Assembly (NCBI RefSeq): GCF_900019265.1
Contig: NZ_CYGX02000049.1
Span: 46,905 to 81,233 of the forward strand
Source of the DNA: Paraburkholderia ribeironis
Lineage (GTDB): Bacteria > Pseudomonadota > Gammaproteobacteria > Burkholderiales > Burkholderiaceae
Direction: 5' to 3'
Length of the DNA stretch: 34,329 bases
Under the pieces are notes generated by a model. That model saw only the letters and a list, made by a program, of their open reading frames with translations. It searched no databases and was not told the DNA's origin. Made by a program: the position numbers and the translations under genes. Of this stretch, positions 15,785 through 22,856 are shown in pieces; positions within the stretch are counted from its first letter, which is position 1, and the number at the start of each line of letters is the position of its first letter.

Positions 15785-16504
15785 ATGCTGGGAACTACTA
15801 GAAAGATGAAGCGAGTCGCCTGCGCATCGTTGCTGGTGCTGCTCGCCGCGTGCGGGTCGGCGCCGGTGGCGCCAGGCTTCTATCGGGTCGAACGGGGCGA
15901 TACGCTCTCAAAGATCGCACGCAGCAACCGGCAATCGGTGCAAAGCATCGTGCGCTGGAACAACCTGACCAATCCCGACAGCATCGAGGTCGGCCAGGTG
16001 CTGCGCGTCGCGCCGCCGGGCGGCGCGGCATCGACGAGCGGTGCGGTACGCAGCGGCGGCAACGCCAGCACGTCGGCGAGCGCGTCGGCGCCACGTGCCG
16101 CGCCTGCTGACGACGGAGCTGGCGCCGCGCCGGCTTCGGCGATCTCGCTGGTGTGGCCGGCCGACGGGACGGTGATCCGGCGCTTCGACGGCGCCAATTC
16201 GAAGGGCATCGACATATCAGCGGCAGCAGGCACCCCAGTAGTCGCCGCGGCGCCGGGCACGGTCGTCTATGCGGGCAACGGTTTGCGCGGTTATGGCAAT
16301 CTGTTGATCGTCAAACACGACGCCGAGTATTTGACCGCCTATGCGCATAACCGCGTGCTGCTGGTGAAGGAAGGTGCGTCGGTCAAGCGCGGCGAGAAAA
16401 TCGCCGAGATGGGCGACACCGATACCGACCGCGTGATGCTGCATTTCGAGTTGCGCTATCAGGGTCGTTCGATCGACCCGTCGCGGGCGCTGCCGCCGCG
16501 TTAG
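15785..16504 (+). CDS. NlpD-like LysM and degenerate LytM (M23) lipoprotein
   Basis: 239-aa lipoprotein. The signal ends in LLVLLAAC (lipobox). A LysM peptidoglycan-binding domain follows (FYRVERGDTLSKIARSN ... IEVGQVLRV), then an Ala/Ser/Gly linker and a C-terminal LytM/M23 domain (GIDISAAAGTPVVAAAPG ... LLIVKHDAEYLTAYAHN ... LHFELRYQG). The first zinc-binding His of active M23 enzymes is replaced (NSKGIDI), as in E. coli NlpD (NKGIDI), so it is probably a non-catalytic activator of cell-wall amidases during septum splitting. ATG 15785 has GAGG 4 nt upstream; ATG 15806 is the alternative. The usual nlpD neighbours surE, pcm and rpoS are absent, so it may be a second paralogue. Confidence 0.88.
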   Translation: MLGTTRKMKRVACASLLVLLAACGSAPVAPGFYRVERGDTLSKIARSNRQSVQSIVRWNNLTNPDSIEVGQVLRVAPPGGAASTSGAVRSGGNASTSASASAPRAAPADDGAGAAPASAISLVWPADGTVIRRFDGANSKGIDISAAAGTPVVAAAPGTVVYAGNGLRGYGNLLIVKHDAEYLTAYAHNRVLLVKEGASVKRGEKIAEMGDTDTDRVMLHFELRYQGRSIDPSRALPPR

Positions 16505-16676
16505 GCACCTCGTGCTCGTGGCGATCGTGGCGATCGTGGCGTATAGGCGCGGCAGTTGCGCGCCGGGCACGCGTCCTGCAATCCACGCGCGGGAACCCGC
16601 GTGCTGTAAAACCGCTCAATCCGGAAGGTCGTCGCTGCATAGCGCGTCCTCCTCCGCTATCTGTAAGGAATCTGCA

Positions 16677-17003
16677 ATGAAGAGCGCATGTGCGTCCGTC
16701 GCGACGGCCGCGGTGATCGGTATTGGCCTGCTGACCCTCGGCAGCCTTGGCGGCTGCTCCAGCACCACCACCATGACTTACCTGCCGAGCGGCGACACTG
16801 GCTTCGCGATCAACTGCAGCGGCAGCGATGCCAGCTCCAGCTGGGCCGAGTGCTACAAGCGCGCGGGCGAAGTCTGCGGCAACTACGGGTACGACGTCGT
16901 GTCCAAAGATGTCGATAACGGCGCGACCTCGGGCGGCAGCATCGGCGGGATTTTTGGCGCGAACGTGAAGAACCGGTCGATGGTGGTTCGCTGCAAGCAA
17001 TAG
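16677..17003 (+). CDS. Small putative lipoprotein, 108 aa
   Basis: Signal peptide with lipobox (LTLGSLGGC, Cys near residue 27) followed by a short mature domain: YLPSGDTGFAINCSGSDASS, then WAECYKRAGEVCGNYGYDVV and a Gly/Ser-rich loop ending in VVRCKQ. Four mature cysteines (in INCSG, AECYK, EVCGN, VRCKQ) could form two disulfides in the periplasm. ATG 16677 has AAGGAA upstream. I recall uncharacterised proteobacterial lipoproteins with this WAECYKRAGE.C pattern but know no function. 172 bp after the NlpD-like gene, possibly with its own promoter. Confidence 0.82.
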   Translation: MKSACASVATAAVIGIGLLTLGSLGGCSSTTTMTYLPSGDTGFAINCSGSDASSSWAECYKRAGEVCGNYGYDVVSKDVDNGATSGGSIGGIFGANVKNRSMVVRCKQ

Positions 17004-17219
17004 GAACGGGTCACCGTGCGCAGCGCCGCTTCGGCTAGCGGCGCCGCCAGCGTCCGGACCGCGGCTCGATTCGCACGGCAAATCGCAATAGCACACTGAT
17101 CGCGATTGGCCAGGTGCCGGGGAAAATGATCAACGGCTCATGACCGGTGTAATCAAAAGATAATCCGTGACGATCTGCGGCAACTGTGAATCCGCAATGC
17201 CCCGGTTCGCAATATGCCG

Positions 17220-17247
17220 AAAAAAAAGCCCGGCGCGAGGCCGGGCT
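17220..17247 (-). terminator. Rho-independent terminator (minus strand)
   Basis: Stem AGCCCGGC / GCCGGGCT with a 5-nt loop; on the minus strand it is followed by eight T. The nearest recognised minus-strand gene upstream, the pentapeptide-repeat gene, ends 580 bp away at 17831, so either its 3' UTR is very long or a small RNA ends here. Confidence 0.85.
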
Positions 17248-17592
17248 AACGGGGGTTCGGCGCATATCGGCAAAGGACCGGTTCACCATGCGCCAGAACG
17301 AAATTTATCAATCCCCATTTACGAGCGCAATGGATTAATTTGACGACCAATGTGCCACGGCGTACGGATTTCGCCGCAGGTAAACGGGAAATGTCGGAAT
17401 CAAACTGTCTAAATGCGCCCCGCGCCGCGATTCGAGTGGAATCCATCGTCGCGGCCTGAGGCCGCGAATGACCGCCCGGCGGGGCACAGCGACGACCCCG
17501 TGAGATCGTCTGCAAAAACCTGAAGAAAATGCTTCGGCCGATTTTTGCTATATAGGCGAGCGTAAAACCGACGCTTTCCACGCCGCATAATC

Positions 17593-17612
17593 TTGGTGCG
17601 CCAACGCACCAA
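17593..17612. repeat. Perfect 8-bp inverted repeat in AT-rich tract
   Basis: TTGGTGCG, CCAA, CGCACCAA. No T-run follows on either strand, so an operator or cruciform is more likely than a terminator. Confidence 0.6.
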
Positions 17613-17830
17613 CCGGCCTATTATCCCATATCAAGCGCGTCGATTATTACGAATTATTTCCTCAGATGGAAATTCGCGAATGGCGAAATATTAAAATCCG
17701 CCAAATCTGCCGACAAATTGCGAAGTCCAATTAAACCGCATTTTGCTTATTCCATCAATCAGACGATAAACTCTGGCGGCCGATCTTCGCGATTCGCCGA
17801 ATCGATAAACCGGCCGCTCGAATGAATCGA

Positions 17831-18559
17831 TCACATCACCCGCAAGCCCAGCTCGGTGATAAGCACGGCGGCCTGCTGATGCGAAATCGTCGCGCCCTTG
17901 AAAAGCGCCGCGTCGACCAGCCGCACGCCGCTGAGATCGGCCTCGCGCAAATCCGCGCCCTCGAAACGCGCGCCCTTCAGATGCGCATCCTTCAGGCTGC
18001 CGCCGTCGAAGATCGCCTCGCGGAAGTCGACCCCGGCAAGATCCGCGTCGGAGAAATCCAGCTCCTGCAGCTTGGCCTTGCGAAACGACAGGCCGCGCAG
18101 ATGCGCGCCGACCAGCAAGGTTTCGACGAAACTCAAACCCAGCGCCGTGCAGCCTTCGAAGTTCGCGCCGGTCAGCTTGCAGCCGCGAAACGACGCGGAC
18201 GCAAGCTTCGCGCGCCGCCAGCTGGTGTTGTTCAGATCGCTCGACTGGAACGCCGCGTCGACCAGATCGGCCGATCCGAAATCCGCCTCGCGGCCGCGGC
18301 AACGGACCCAGCGGGTATGCGACAGCGCCGCGCCGAAAAACGAAGTCTCGACAATCGTGCAGCGATGAAACTCCGCGCCGCGCAGATCGAGCCGCGAAAG
18401 ATCGGCTCCCTCGAAATCGCAGTAGGTGAAATGCAATGGCGTTTGGTGGCCGGCGTGATTCGCGGCGATCAGGCGCTCCATCTCGGCGCGCGTGAGCGTC
18501 GCGTCGCTCACCGCGCCGTCTTGCGCGCCCGCGGCCGGCATCGTTGAATCCAGTGACAT
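17831..18559 (-). CDS. Pentapeptide-repeat protein
   Basis: 242-aa protein in which residues from about 45 to 220 follow the A(D/N)LXX pentapeptide rhythm (CDFEGADLSRLDLRGAEF, SFRGCKLTGANFEGC, DFSDADLAGVDFREA, ARFEGADLREADLSGV). This folds as a right-handed quadrilateral beta-helix. Length and a break in the pattern in the middle are like Qnr/McbG-type proteins that mimic DNA and protect gyrase, but many such proteins have other or unknown roles, so no resistance claim is made. No signal or membrane segment: cytoplasmic. ATG 18559 was taken as start, ATG 18541 is possible; neither has a good ribosome-binding site. Divergent from the DUF2288 gene. Confidence 0.88.
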   Translation of the reverse strand: MSLDSTMPAAGAQDGAVSDATLTRAEMERLIAANHAGHQTPLHFTYCDFEGADLSRLDLRGAEFHRCTIVETSFFGAALSHTRWVRCRGREADFGSADLVDAAFQSSDLNNTSWRRAKLASASFRGCKLTGANFEGCTALGLSFVETLLVGAHLRGLSFRKAKLQELDFSDADLAGVDFREAIFDGGSLKDAHLKGARFEGADLREADLSGVRLVDAALFKGATISHQQAAVLITELGLRVM

Positions 18560-18668
18560 GAAGGTTCAGAATCGGTTTCGAAAAGACCTAAGCGTACCGG
18601 AACACGCCCCGCCCGTGGCGACCCGCGCCGATAGTTTATAGTAACGGCCCCGTCAAAACCCGCTCACG

Positions 18669-18977
18669 ATGACTTCCAACGACGCCACCCATAGCCCGCT
18701 GTACGCCAAGCTGCTCGCGGAGACCGCGAAAATCGGCTGGACCGAACTCGAACGCTTTTTTGCGCGCGGCATGCTCCTGCGCGTCGCACGCGACCTCGAT
18801 CTGGTGAGCGTCGCCGAGGCGATCGCCAGCGACGACACCGCCCAGGTCACGCAATGGCTGTCAGCCGGCCTGGTCGAACGCGTGCAGGCTGAAACCGCCG
18901 CCGACTTCGCCGCACGCGACCCCGACCTCTGGGCGGTGGTCGTCTCTCCGTGGGTGTGCGTGCAGGAACGCAATTGA
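18669..18977 (+). CDS. DUF2288 family protein
   Basis: 102-aa cytoplasmic protein. YAKLLAETAKIGWTELERFF at the start and DLWAVVVSPWVCVQERN at the end are hallmarks of DUF2288 (the family ends in W.VV.PWVLVQ). Function unknown. Its TGA stop overlaps the probable TTG start of the downstream MATE exporter (ATTGA), so the two form a translationally coupled pair. Confidence 0.9.
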   Translation: MTSNDATHSPLYAKLLAETAKIGWTELERFFARGMLLRVARDLDLVSVAEAIASDDTAQVTQWLSAGLVERVQAETAADFAARDPDLWAVVVSPWVCVQERN

Positions 18978-20335
18978 ACGACGCCGCGCGGCGCGCGGAC
19001 GCGCCTGCGGCGGCCGTGCCGGTGCGCTGGCATCGCCGGGTGCTGGCGCTCGCGTTTCCGATCGTCCTTGCCAACCTGACGCAGCCAATCCTCGGCGCGG
19101 TCGACACCGCCGTGGCCGGTCATCTGGACAGCGCGTCGTATCTCGGCGGCGTCGCGCTCGGCGAGCTATTTTTCAACTTCGTGTTCTGGGGCTTCGGCTT
19201 CCTGCGCATGGGCACGACGGGCCTCGTCGCGCAGGCGCACGGCGCGGGCGACCACGCCGAGCTGCGCAACACCGTGATACGCGCGCTGCTGCTGGCGGCC
19301 GCGATCGGCACGGCGTTGCTGGCGCTGCAGCTCCCGCTGATCGACTACGCAGTGCGCCTGATCGGCGGCAGCGATGCCGTGCAGCGCCACGCACGCGTCT
19401 ACTGCCACGCGCGCATCTGGGCCGCCCCGCTCGCGCTCGGCAACTACGTCGTGCTCGGCTGGCTGCTCGGCACGCAGCGGGTGCGGCTCGCGCTGCTCTC
19501 GCAGGTGTTCATCAACGGCGTGAACATCGTGGCTGTGCTGCTGTATGTGTACGCGTTCAACTGGGGCGTGGCCGGCATCGGTGCGGCGACCGCCACCGCC
19601 GATGCGCTCGGCTTCGTGCTCGGCGCCGCGCTGTTGTGGCATGGCAGGCCGCGCGGTCTGCCCGCGCTGAACCGCGCCGCATTGTTCGACACGGCCGCGC
19701 TCAAGCGTCTGGTCGTGCTCAATCGCGACATCTTCGTGCGCACGCTGTGCCTGCTGTCGTCGTTTGGGTGGTTTGCGCATCTGGGCGCGCGGCAAGGTGA
19801 CGCCGCGCTCGCTGCCAATGCGCTGCTGCTCAACTTTCAGACCTTCATGGCGTATGGACTGGACGGCTTCGCGCACGCCGCCGAAGCGCTCGTCGGCGCG
19901 GCGATCGGGGCTCGCGACCGGCACGCGTTCGCACAGGCGGTCAGGGTCACGGCGCTGTGGTCCGCGCTCGGCGCACTGGGTTTTTCGCTGGTGTACTGGG
20001 GCGCGGGCGCGTGGATCGTCGAGCAACTGACCGATCAGGCGGCGGTGCGCATCGCCGCCGACATGTATTTGCCATGGGCCGCGCTATCGCCGGTGATCTC
20101 CGTATGGGGCTTTCTGCTCGACGGCGTGTTCATCGGCGCGACTCGCACGCGTGAACTGATGGTGGCGATGGTGATGTCGCTGGCGGTGTTCGTGGCGGCG
20201 TCGTCCGCCTTGTTGGCAGTGCGCGGCAATCACGGCCTGTGGGCCGCGCTACTGATCTTCATGGCCGCACGCGGCGTCACGCTCGCGCGGTATCTGCCCG
20301 GTGTCGCGCGTGCAATTGCACCTGCGGATGCGTAG
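18974..20335 (+). CDS. dinF: MATE family efflux transporter, DinF type
   Basis: About 453-aa integral membrane exporter with 12 hydrophobic helices. The first helix reads VLALAFPIVLANLTQPILGA followed by VDTAVAGHLDS, the DinF-branch MATE pattern; GTTGLVAQAHGAGD follows helix 2, and the second half repeats the layout (GLDGFAHAAEALVGAAIGAR). It moves cationic drugs or metabolites out using an ion gradient; the substrate is unknown. I placed the start at TTG 18974, which overlaps the DUF2288 stop and has AGGA at a good distance; GTG 18950 would add 8 residues. Expression is probably coupled to DUF2288. Confidence 0.9.
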   Translation: MNDAARRADAPAAAVPVRWHRRVLALAFPIVLANLTQPILGAVDTAVAGHLDSASYLGGVALGELFFNFVFWGFGFLRMGTTGLVAQAHGAGDHAELRNTVIRALLLAAAIGTALLALQLPLIDYAVRLIGGSDAVQRHARVYCHARIWAAPLALGNYVVLGWLLGTQRVRLALLSQVFINGVNIVAVLLYVYAFNWGVAGIGAATATADALGFVLGAALLWHGRPRGLPALNRAALFDTAALKRLVVLNRDIFVRTLCLLSSFGWFAHLGARQGDAALAANALLLNFQTFMAYGLDGFAHAAEALVGAAIGARDRHAFAQAVRVTALWSALGALGFSLVYWGAGAWIVEQLTDQAAVRIAADMYLPWAALSPVISVWGFLLDGVFIGATRTRELMVAMVMSLAVFVAASSALLAVRGNHGLWAALLIFMAARGVTLARYLPGVARAIAPADA

Positions 20336-20568
20336 CCGGCAGCAGCCCGCACCCATCCGACATTTCGCAGCGCGGCACACCGTTACGGCTTGAAACAAGC
20401 GCATACATATCGCTCGCCAGGTTCGACCTAGAATGCCTTCAGCCCGCGCTCTCCGCGCGAAAAGTCTGCGCGGGTCAGAAGCGACGGCGTGCCCGCGCCG
20501 ACGCTTCGCCTGCCTGTTTCAAATGGCTTCCACGGGCATCGAACGGTATCCAGAGACGGCGATGGCTT

Positions 20569-20739
20569 TCAGCGCGCGACGGGTGCGGGCACCATCGAAG
20601 GCGGCCGGGTATCGGTGGGCACGCCGTGATAGTCGGCGGGATCTTGCGGCGGCAGGCCGCCATGGTGACCGGAAGGGTTGTCCGCACAGCCGGCGAGGCC
20701 GGCGAGCAGCAGCAATGCAATCATTGGAACGCGGATCAT
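20569..20739 (-). CDS. Small lipoprotein, 56 aa
   Basis: MIRVPMIALLLLAGLAGC forms a complete lipoprotein signal (lipobox LAGC, Cys18). It is followed by a Pro/His/Gly-rich tail with no predicted fold (NPSGHHGGLPPQDPADYHG). ATG 20739 has GGAGAG about 9 nt upstream; the longer frame upstream is not protein-like. Probably attached to a membrane and facing the periplasm. Function unknown. Confidence 0.72.
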   Translation of the reverse strand: MIRVPMIALLLLAGLAGCADNPSGHHGGLPPQDPADYHGVPTDTRPPSMVPAPVAR

Positions 20740-20910
20740 ACAGTCGTCTCTCCAGACAGAATCGAACCATGGTGGCGACGCCGCCACCGAAGCGCCCGAG
20801 AGTCTACCTGCAAAGCCCGCTGCGCGACGCCGCAGCACGCAGCCCGCTGCTCCCATTTCGTGACACGTGATCTACTATAGAGTCACTGCCGCACGTGATA
20901 GGAGACTGCC

Positions 20911-21090
20911 ATGGACGCTGAATCGATTGCGGGTCTGGTCGGACTCGGAGTAGGTCTGGCCGTGCTGCTCGCGCTGTCGATCTTCGAATCGAAAACGTAC
21001 CGGCGCGAACACGATGGCGAAGGGATGCTGCATCACTGGGTGGCGAGTCAGCACTTGCATATGCCGCATTGGAGGCGGCCGCGGCATTGA
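20911..21090 (+). CDS. Small membrane protein, 59 aa
   Basis: MDAESIAGLVGLGVGLAVLL begins a single transmembrane helix (about residues 6-26), followed by a charged, His-rich tail (KTYRREHDGEGMLHHW, then SQHLHMPHWRRPRH). AGGAG at 20900-20904 lies 6 nt before the ATG. Five to seven histidines in the tail could bind a metal, which is speculative. Divergent from the small lipoprotein gene, sharing a 171-bp region. No family recognised. Confidence 0.68.
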   Translation: MDAESIAGLVGLGVGLAVLLALSIFESKTYRREHDGEGMLHHWVASQHLHMPHWRRPRH

Positions 21091-21598
21091 AGAAACGCTG
21101 GCTGGCTGTTCACTGCGGTTGCATGAGGCGCGGATGGCGGATTGATTGACCCGCTGCGTCGGCGCGCTCGAACCGCTCACGACCGGCGAGCGGAAGGCTC
21201 AGGCCGCGCCGCATGCTCGACGGTGTGATGCCGCGCTCGCGATCCCGTTTAGTGCCGGATAAACTGCCCGGCATATTGCTCTGTGCCCCGCGTACGTGTC
21301 GATCGGCATGCTGCCGCACGTGCGAGTTTTTTGCTCCGCACTGCGTCGAAGTCTACACATCGAGCGGTTGGATACCGTCCCGCACGGTGCCGGCACGCGG
21401 ATGCAATCTACCCACGCTGGCTCCCGATCCGCCCTGCTCACTGCCCTCCCCCTGCCGCGCCCGGACAGGTACATGCCTTGCTGAGACAAGCCTGCAACGA
21501 GCGCGCACGATGCGCGTCAATTGTCCCGGCGCACCTGCGCCGAACCAACCAGACGACGCGGCCCCAGCCACCGCACGGGCCCGACAGGGAGAACTCGC
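21091..21598. other. Intergenic region before the DUF3309 gene
   Basis: 508 bp in which no gene can be supported. Overlapping open frames on both strands give Arg/Pro/Cys-rich translations of the kind produced by GC-rich non-coding DNA. Confidence 0.5.
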
Positions 21599-21757
21599 AT
21601 GACCATCGGAACCATACTGCTCATTGTGCTCATCCTGCTGCTGATCGGCGCGTTGCCGAGCTGGCCATATAGCGGCGGCTGGGGCTATCGGCCGACCGGC
21701 GCGATCGGCGTCGTGTTGATCGTCGTGATCGTGCTGCTTTTGCTGGGGCACTTATAG
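21599..21757 (+). CDS. DUF3309 family small membrane protein
   Basis: 52 aa: a first hydrophobic helix (TILLIVLILLLIGALP), the family signature SWPYSGGWGYRPTGAIG, and a second helix (VVLIVVIVLLLLGHL). This is the DUF3309 layout, two helices joined by an aromatic/glycine hairpin. AGGGAG lies about 8 nt before the ATG. Inner-membrane protein of unknown function, common in Burkholderia and often stress-associated by context. Confidence 0.9.
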   Translation: MTIGTILLIVLILLLIGALPSWPYSGGWGYRPTGAIGVVLIVVIVLLLLGHL

Positions 21758-21827
21758 CCGCAAGATTGACCGCCGCCTTGAACGAATCGCAGCTTGGACA
21801 TTCTTTTCAGTCCGACTGAATTGGGGA

Positions 21828-21857
21828 TTGACTCCTACATGCCATGCCACGTAGAAT
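21828..21857 (+). promoter_or_regulatory. Promoter of tRNA-Pro
   Basis: TTGACT (21828-21833), 18-bp spacer, TAGAAT (21852-21857). Transcription would start about 5 bp before the tRNA 5' end. Confidence 0.75.
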
Positions 21858-21868
21858 CTCGGATTCGT

Positions 21869-21945
21869 CGGAGCGTAGCGCAGCCTGGTAGCGCATCTGA
21901 TTTGGGATCAGAGGGTCGAAGGTTCGAATCCTTTCGCTCCGACCA
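21869..21945 (+). tRNA. tRNA-Pro (anticodon UGG)
   Basis: 77 nt with encoded CCA. Acceptor CGGAGCG/CGCTCCG, anticodon stem TCTGA/TCAGA with the loop TTTGGGA (anticodon TGG), T-arm GGTTCGAATCC. It has its own promoter and terminator. Confidence 0.97.
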
Positions 21946-21959
21946 CGAAATGCAAGATA

Positions 21960-21992
21960 AAACCCGCGTAGCCTCCGGCTTCGCGGGTTTTT
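21960..21992 (+). terminator. Rho-independent terminator of tRNA-Pro
   Basis: AAACCCGCG / CGCGGGTTT stem with an inner GCC..GGC extension, followed by more T. It ends the tRNA-Pro transcript. Confidence 0.88.
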
Positions 21993-22196
21993 GCTTTTGG
22001 GCTCGCGCTTTGACGCGTGGGGCTTGCTCGTACGGACGCGGGCCGGGTCAGCGTCGCAGGCCCCTGAGCCACCACCACCCGCTCGCGCGCCTTGCGGACG
22101 ACCAACCCGGCATGCGACAGTGCCTGAATACCGGCATTCCATATTTGCGGTCACCCTATGCGCCGCAACTCGCATCAAGGAATCAAGGAGACACGC

Positions 22197-22655
22197 ATGG
22201 ACCTGATTCTCTGGCGTCACGCCGAAGCCGAAGAGTTCGCCGCCAACGATCTCGCCCGCGCCCTCACCACGCGCGGCCGCAAGCAGGCGCAAAGCGTCGC
22301 CAAGTGGCTGCGCGCCCGGCTGCCCGCCGATGCCGTGGTGCTCGCGAGCCCGGCGGTACGCACCATCCAGACCGCCGAGACCCTGAGCGACCAGTATCGC
22401 GTGGTGCGCGAGCTCGCACCGAGCGCTAGTGCAAGCGACGTGCTCAGCGCGGCCGGCTGGCCAAAAGGTGTCGCGCAGACCGTGGTGATCGTCGGCCATC
22501 AACCGACGCTCGGCGAAGTTGCCGCACAGTTGCTCGGCGACGGCAGCGCAAGCTGGCCGCTGAAGAAGGGCGCCGTGTGGTGGATCGCGAGCCGCGAGCG
22601 TGACGGCGCTGGACAAGCCGTGTTGCGCGCAGCCATCAGCCCCGATCTGGTCTGA
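22197..22655 (+). CDS. sixA: Phosphohistidine phosphatase SixA
   Basis: 152-aa histidine phosphatase of the branch that removes phosphate from phosphohistidine on proteins such as PtsN/NPr-type or HPt domains. The catalytic RHAEAE motif lies at residues 7-12 (MDLILWRHAEAE), the central LASPAVRTIQTAE segment follows, and the second catalytic His is in VVIVGHQPTLGE. Short single-domain length fits SixA. ATG 22197 has AAGGAG 6 nt upstream. It could dephosphorylate a phosphotransfer protein; the partner is not in this window. Confidence 0.93.
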   Translation: MDLILWRHAEAEEFAANDLARALTTRGRKQAQSVAKWLRARLPADAVVLASPAVRTIQTAETLSDQYRVVRELAPSASASDVLSAAGWPKGVAQTVVIVGHQPTLGEVAAQLLGDGSASWPLKKGAVWWIASRERDGAGQAVLRAAISPDLV

Positions 22656-22759
22656 ACCGGCGGGCAGGACAAGACACGCGGACCTGCCGAGGTCGCGCGG
22701 ATACAACGCTCGCGCGCCCGCCTGCCGGTATTACATCCCGCACGCACGCGGCTTACGGG

Positions 22760-22814
22760 CAGTCATCCAATCGTCATAGCTTTGCCATGCAAGCGTCACC
22801 AGGCGTTACTACAT
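22760..22814 (+). promoter_or_regulatory. Pho-box-like array before olsB
   Basis: Five consecutive 11-bp units: CAGTCATCCAA, TCGTCATAGCT, TTGCCATGCAA, GCGTCACCAGG, CGTTACTACAT. The first three carry GTCAT or GCCAT and the fourth GTCAC at the same place, which is the PhoB direct-repeat arrangement (CTGTCAT plus 4 AT-rich bases). A possible -10 (TACATT, 22810-22815) lies at the right distance. The best two units are 22760-22781. Confidence 0.68.
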
Positions 22815-22817
22815 TGG

Positions 22818-22843
22818 CGAAAAAAGAAACCTTCCTTTTTTCG
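22818..22843 (+). promoter_or_regulatory. Hairpin in the olsB leader
   Basis: Perfect 9-bp stem CGAAAAAAG / CTTTTTTCG, 8-nt loop, ending just before the AGGA ribosome-binding site of olsB. It may influence translation; this is speculative. Confidence 0.4.
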
Positions 22844-22856
22844 ACCAGGACCCCCA

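Larger units (their letters stand above)
17004..17830. other. 827-bp gene-free tract, AT-rich in its right half
   Basis: No supportable gene on either strand. It holds a minus-strand terminator (17220-17247), a hairpin TCGCGGCC-TGA-GGCCGCGA (17449-17467), a perfect 8-bp inverted repeat TTGGTGCG-CCAA-CGCACCAA (17593-17612), and a markedly AT-rich run from about 17620 to 17780. Open frames crossing it have unprotein-like content. Confidence 0.6.

Noticed and set aside
17246..17612. Protein-coding gene in the AT-rich tract
   Set aside because: Open frames lack ribosome-binding sites, carry no recognisable segment, and run through hairpins; composition is non-coding.
21199..21489. 96-aa minus-strand ORF before the DUF3309 gene
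   Set aside because: No ribosome-binding site, and Arg/Cys-rich translation overlapping equally long frames on the other strand.
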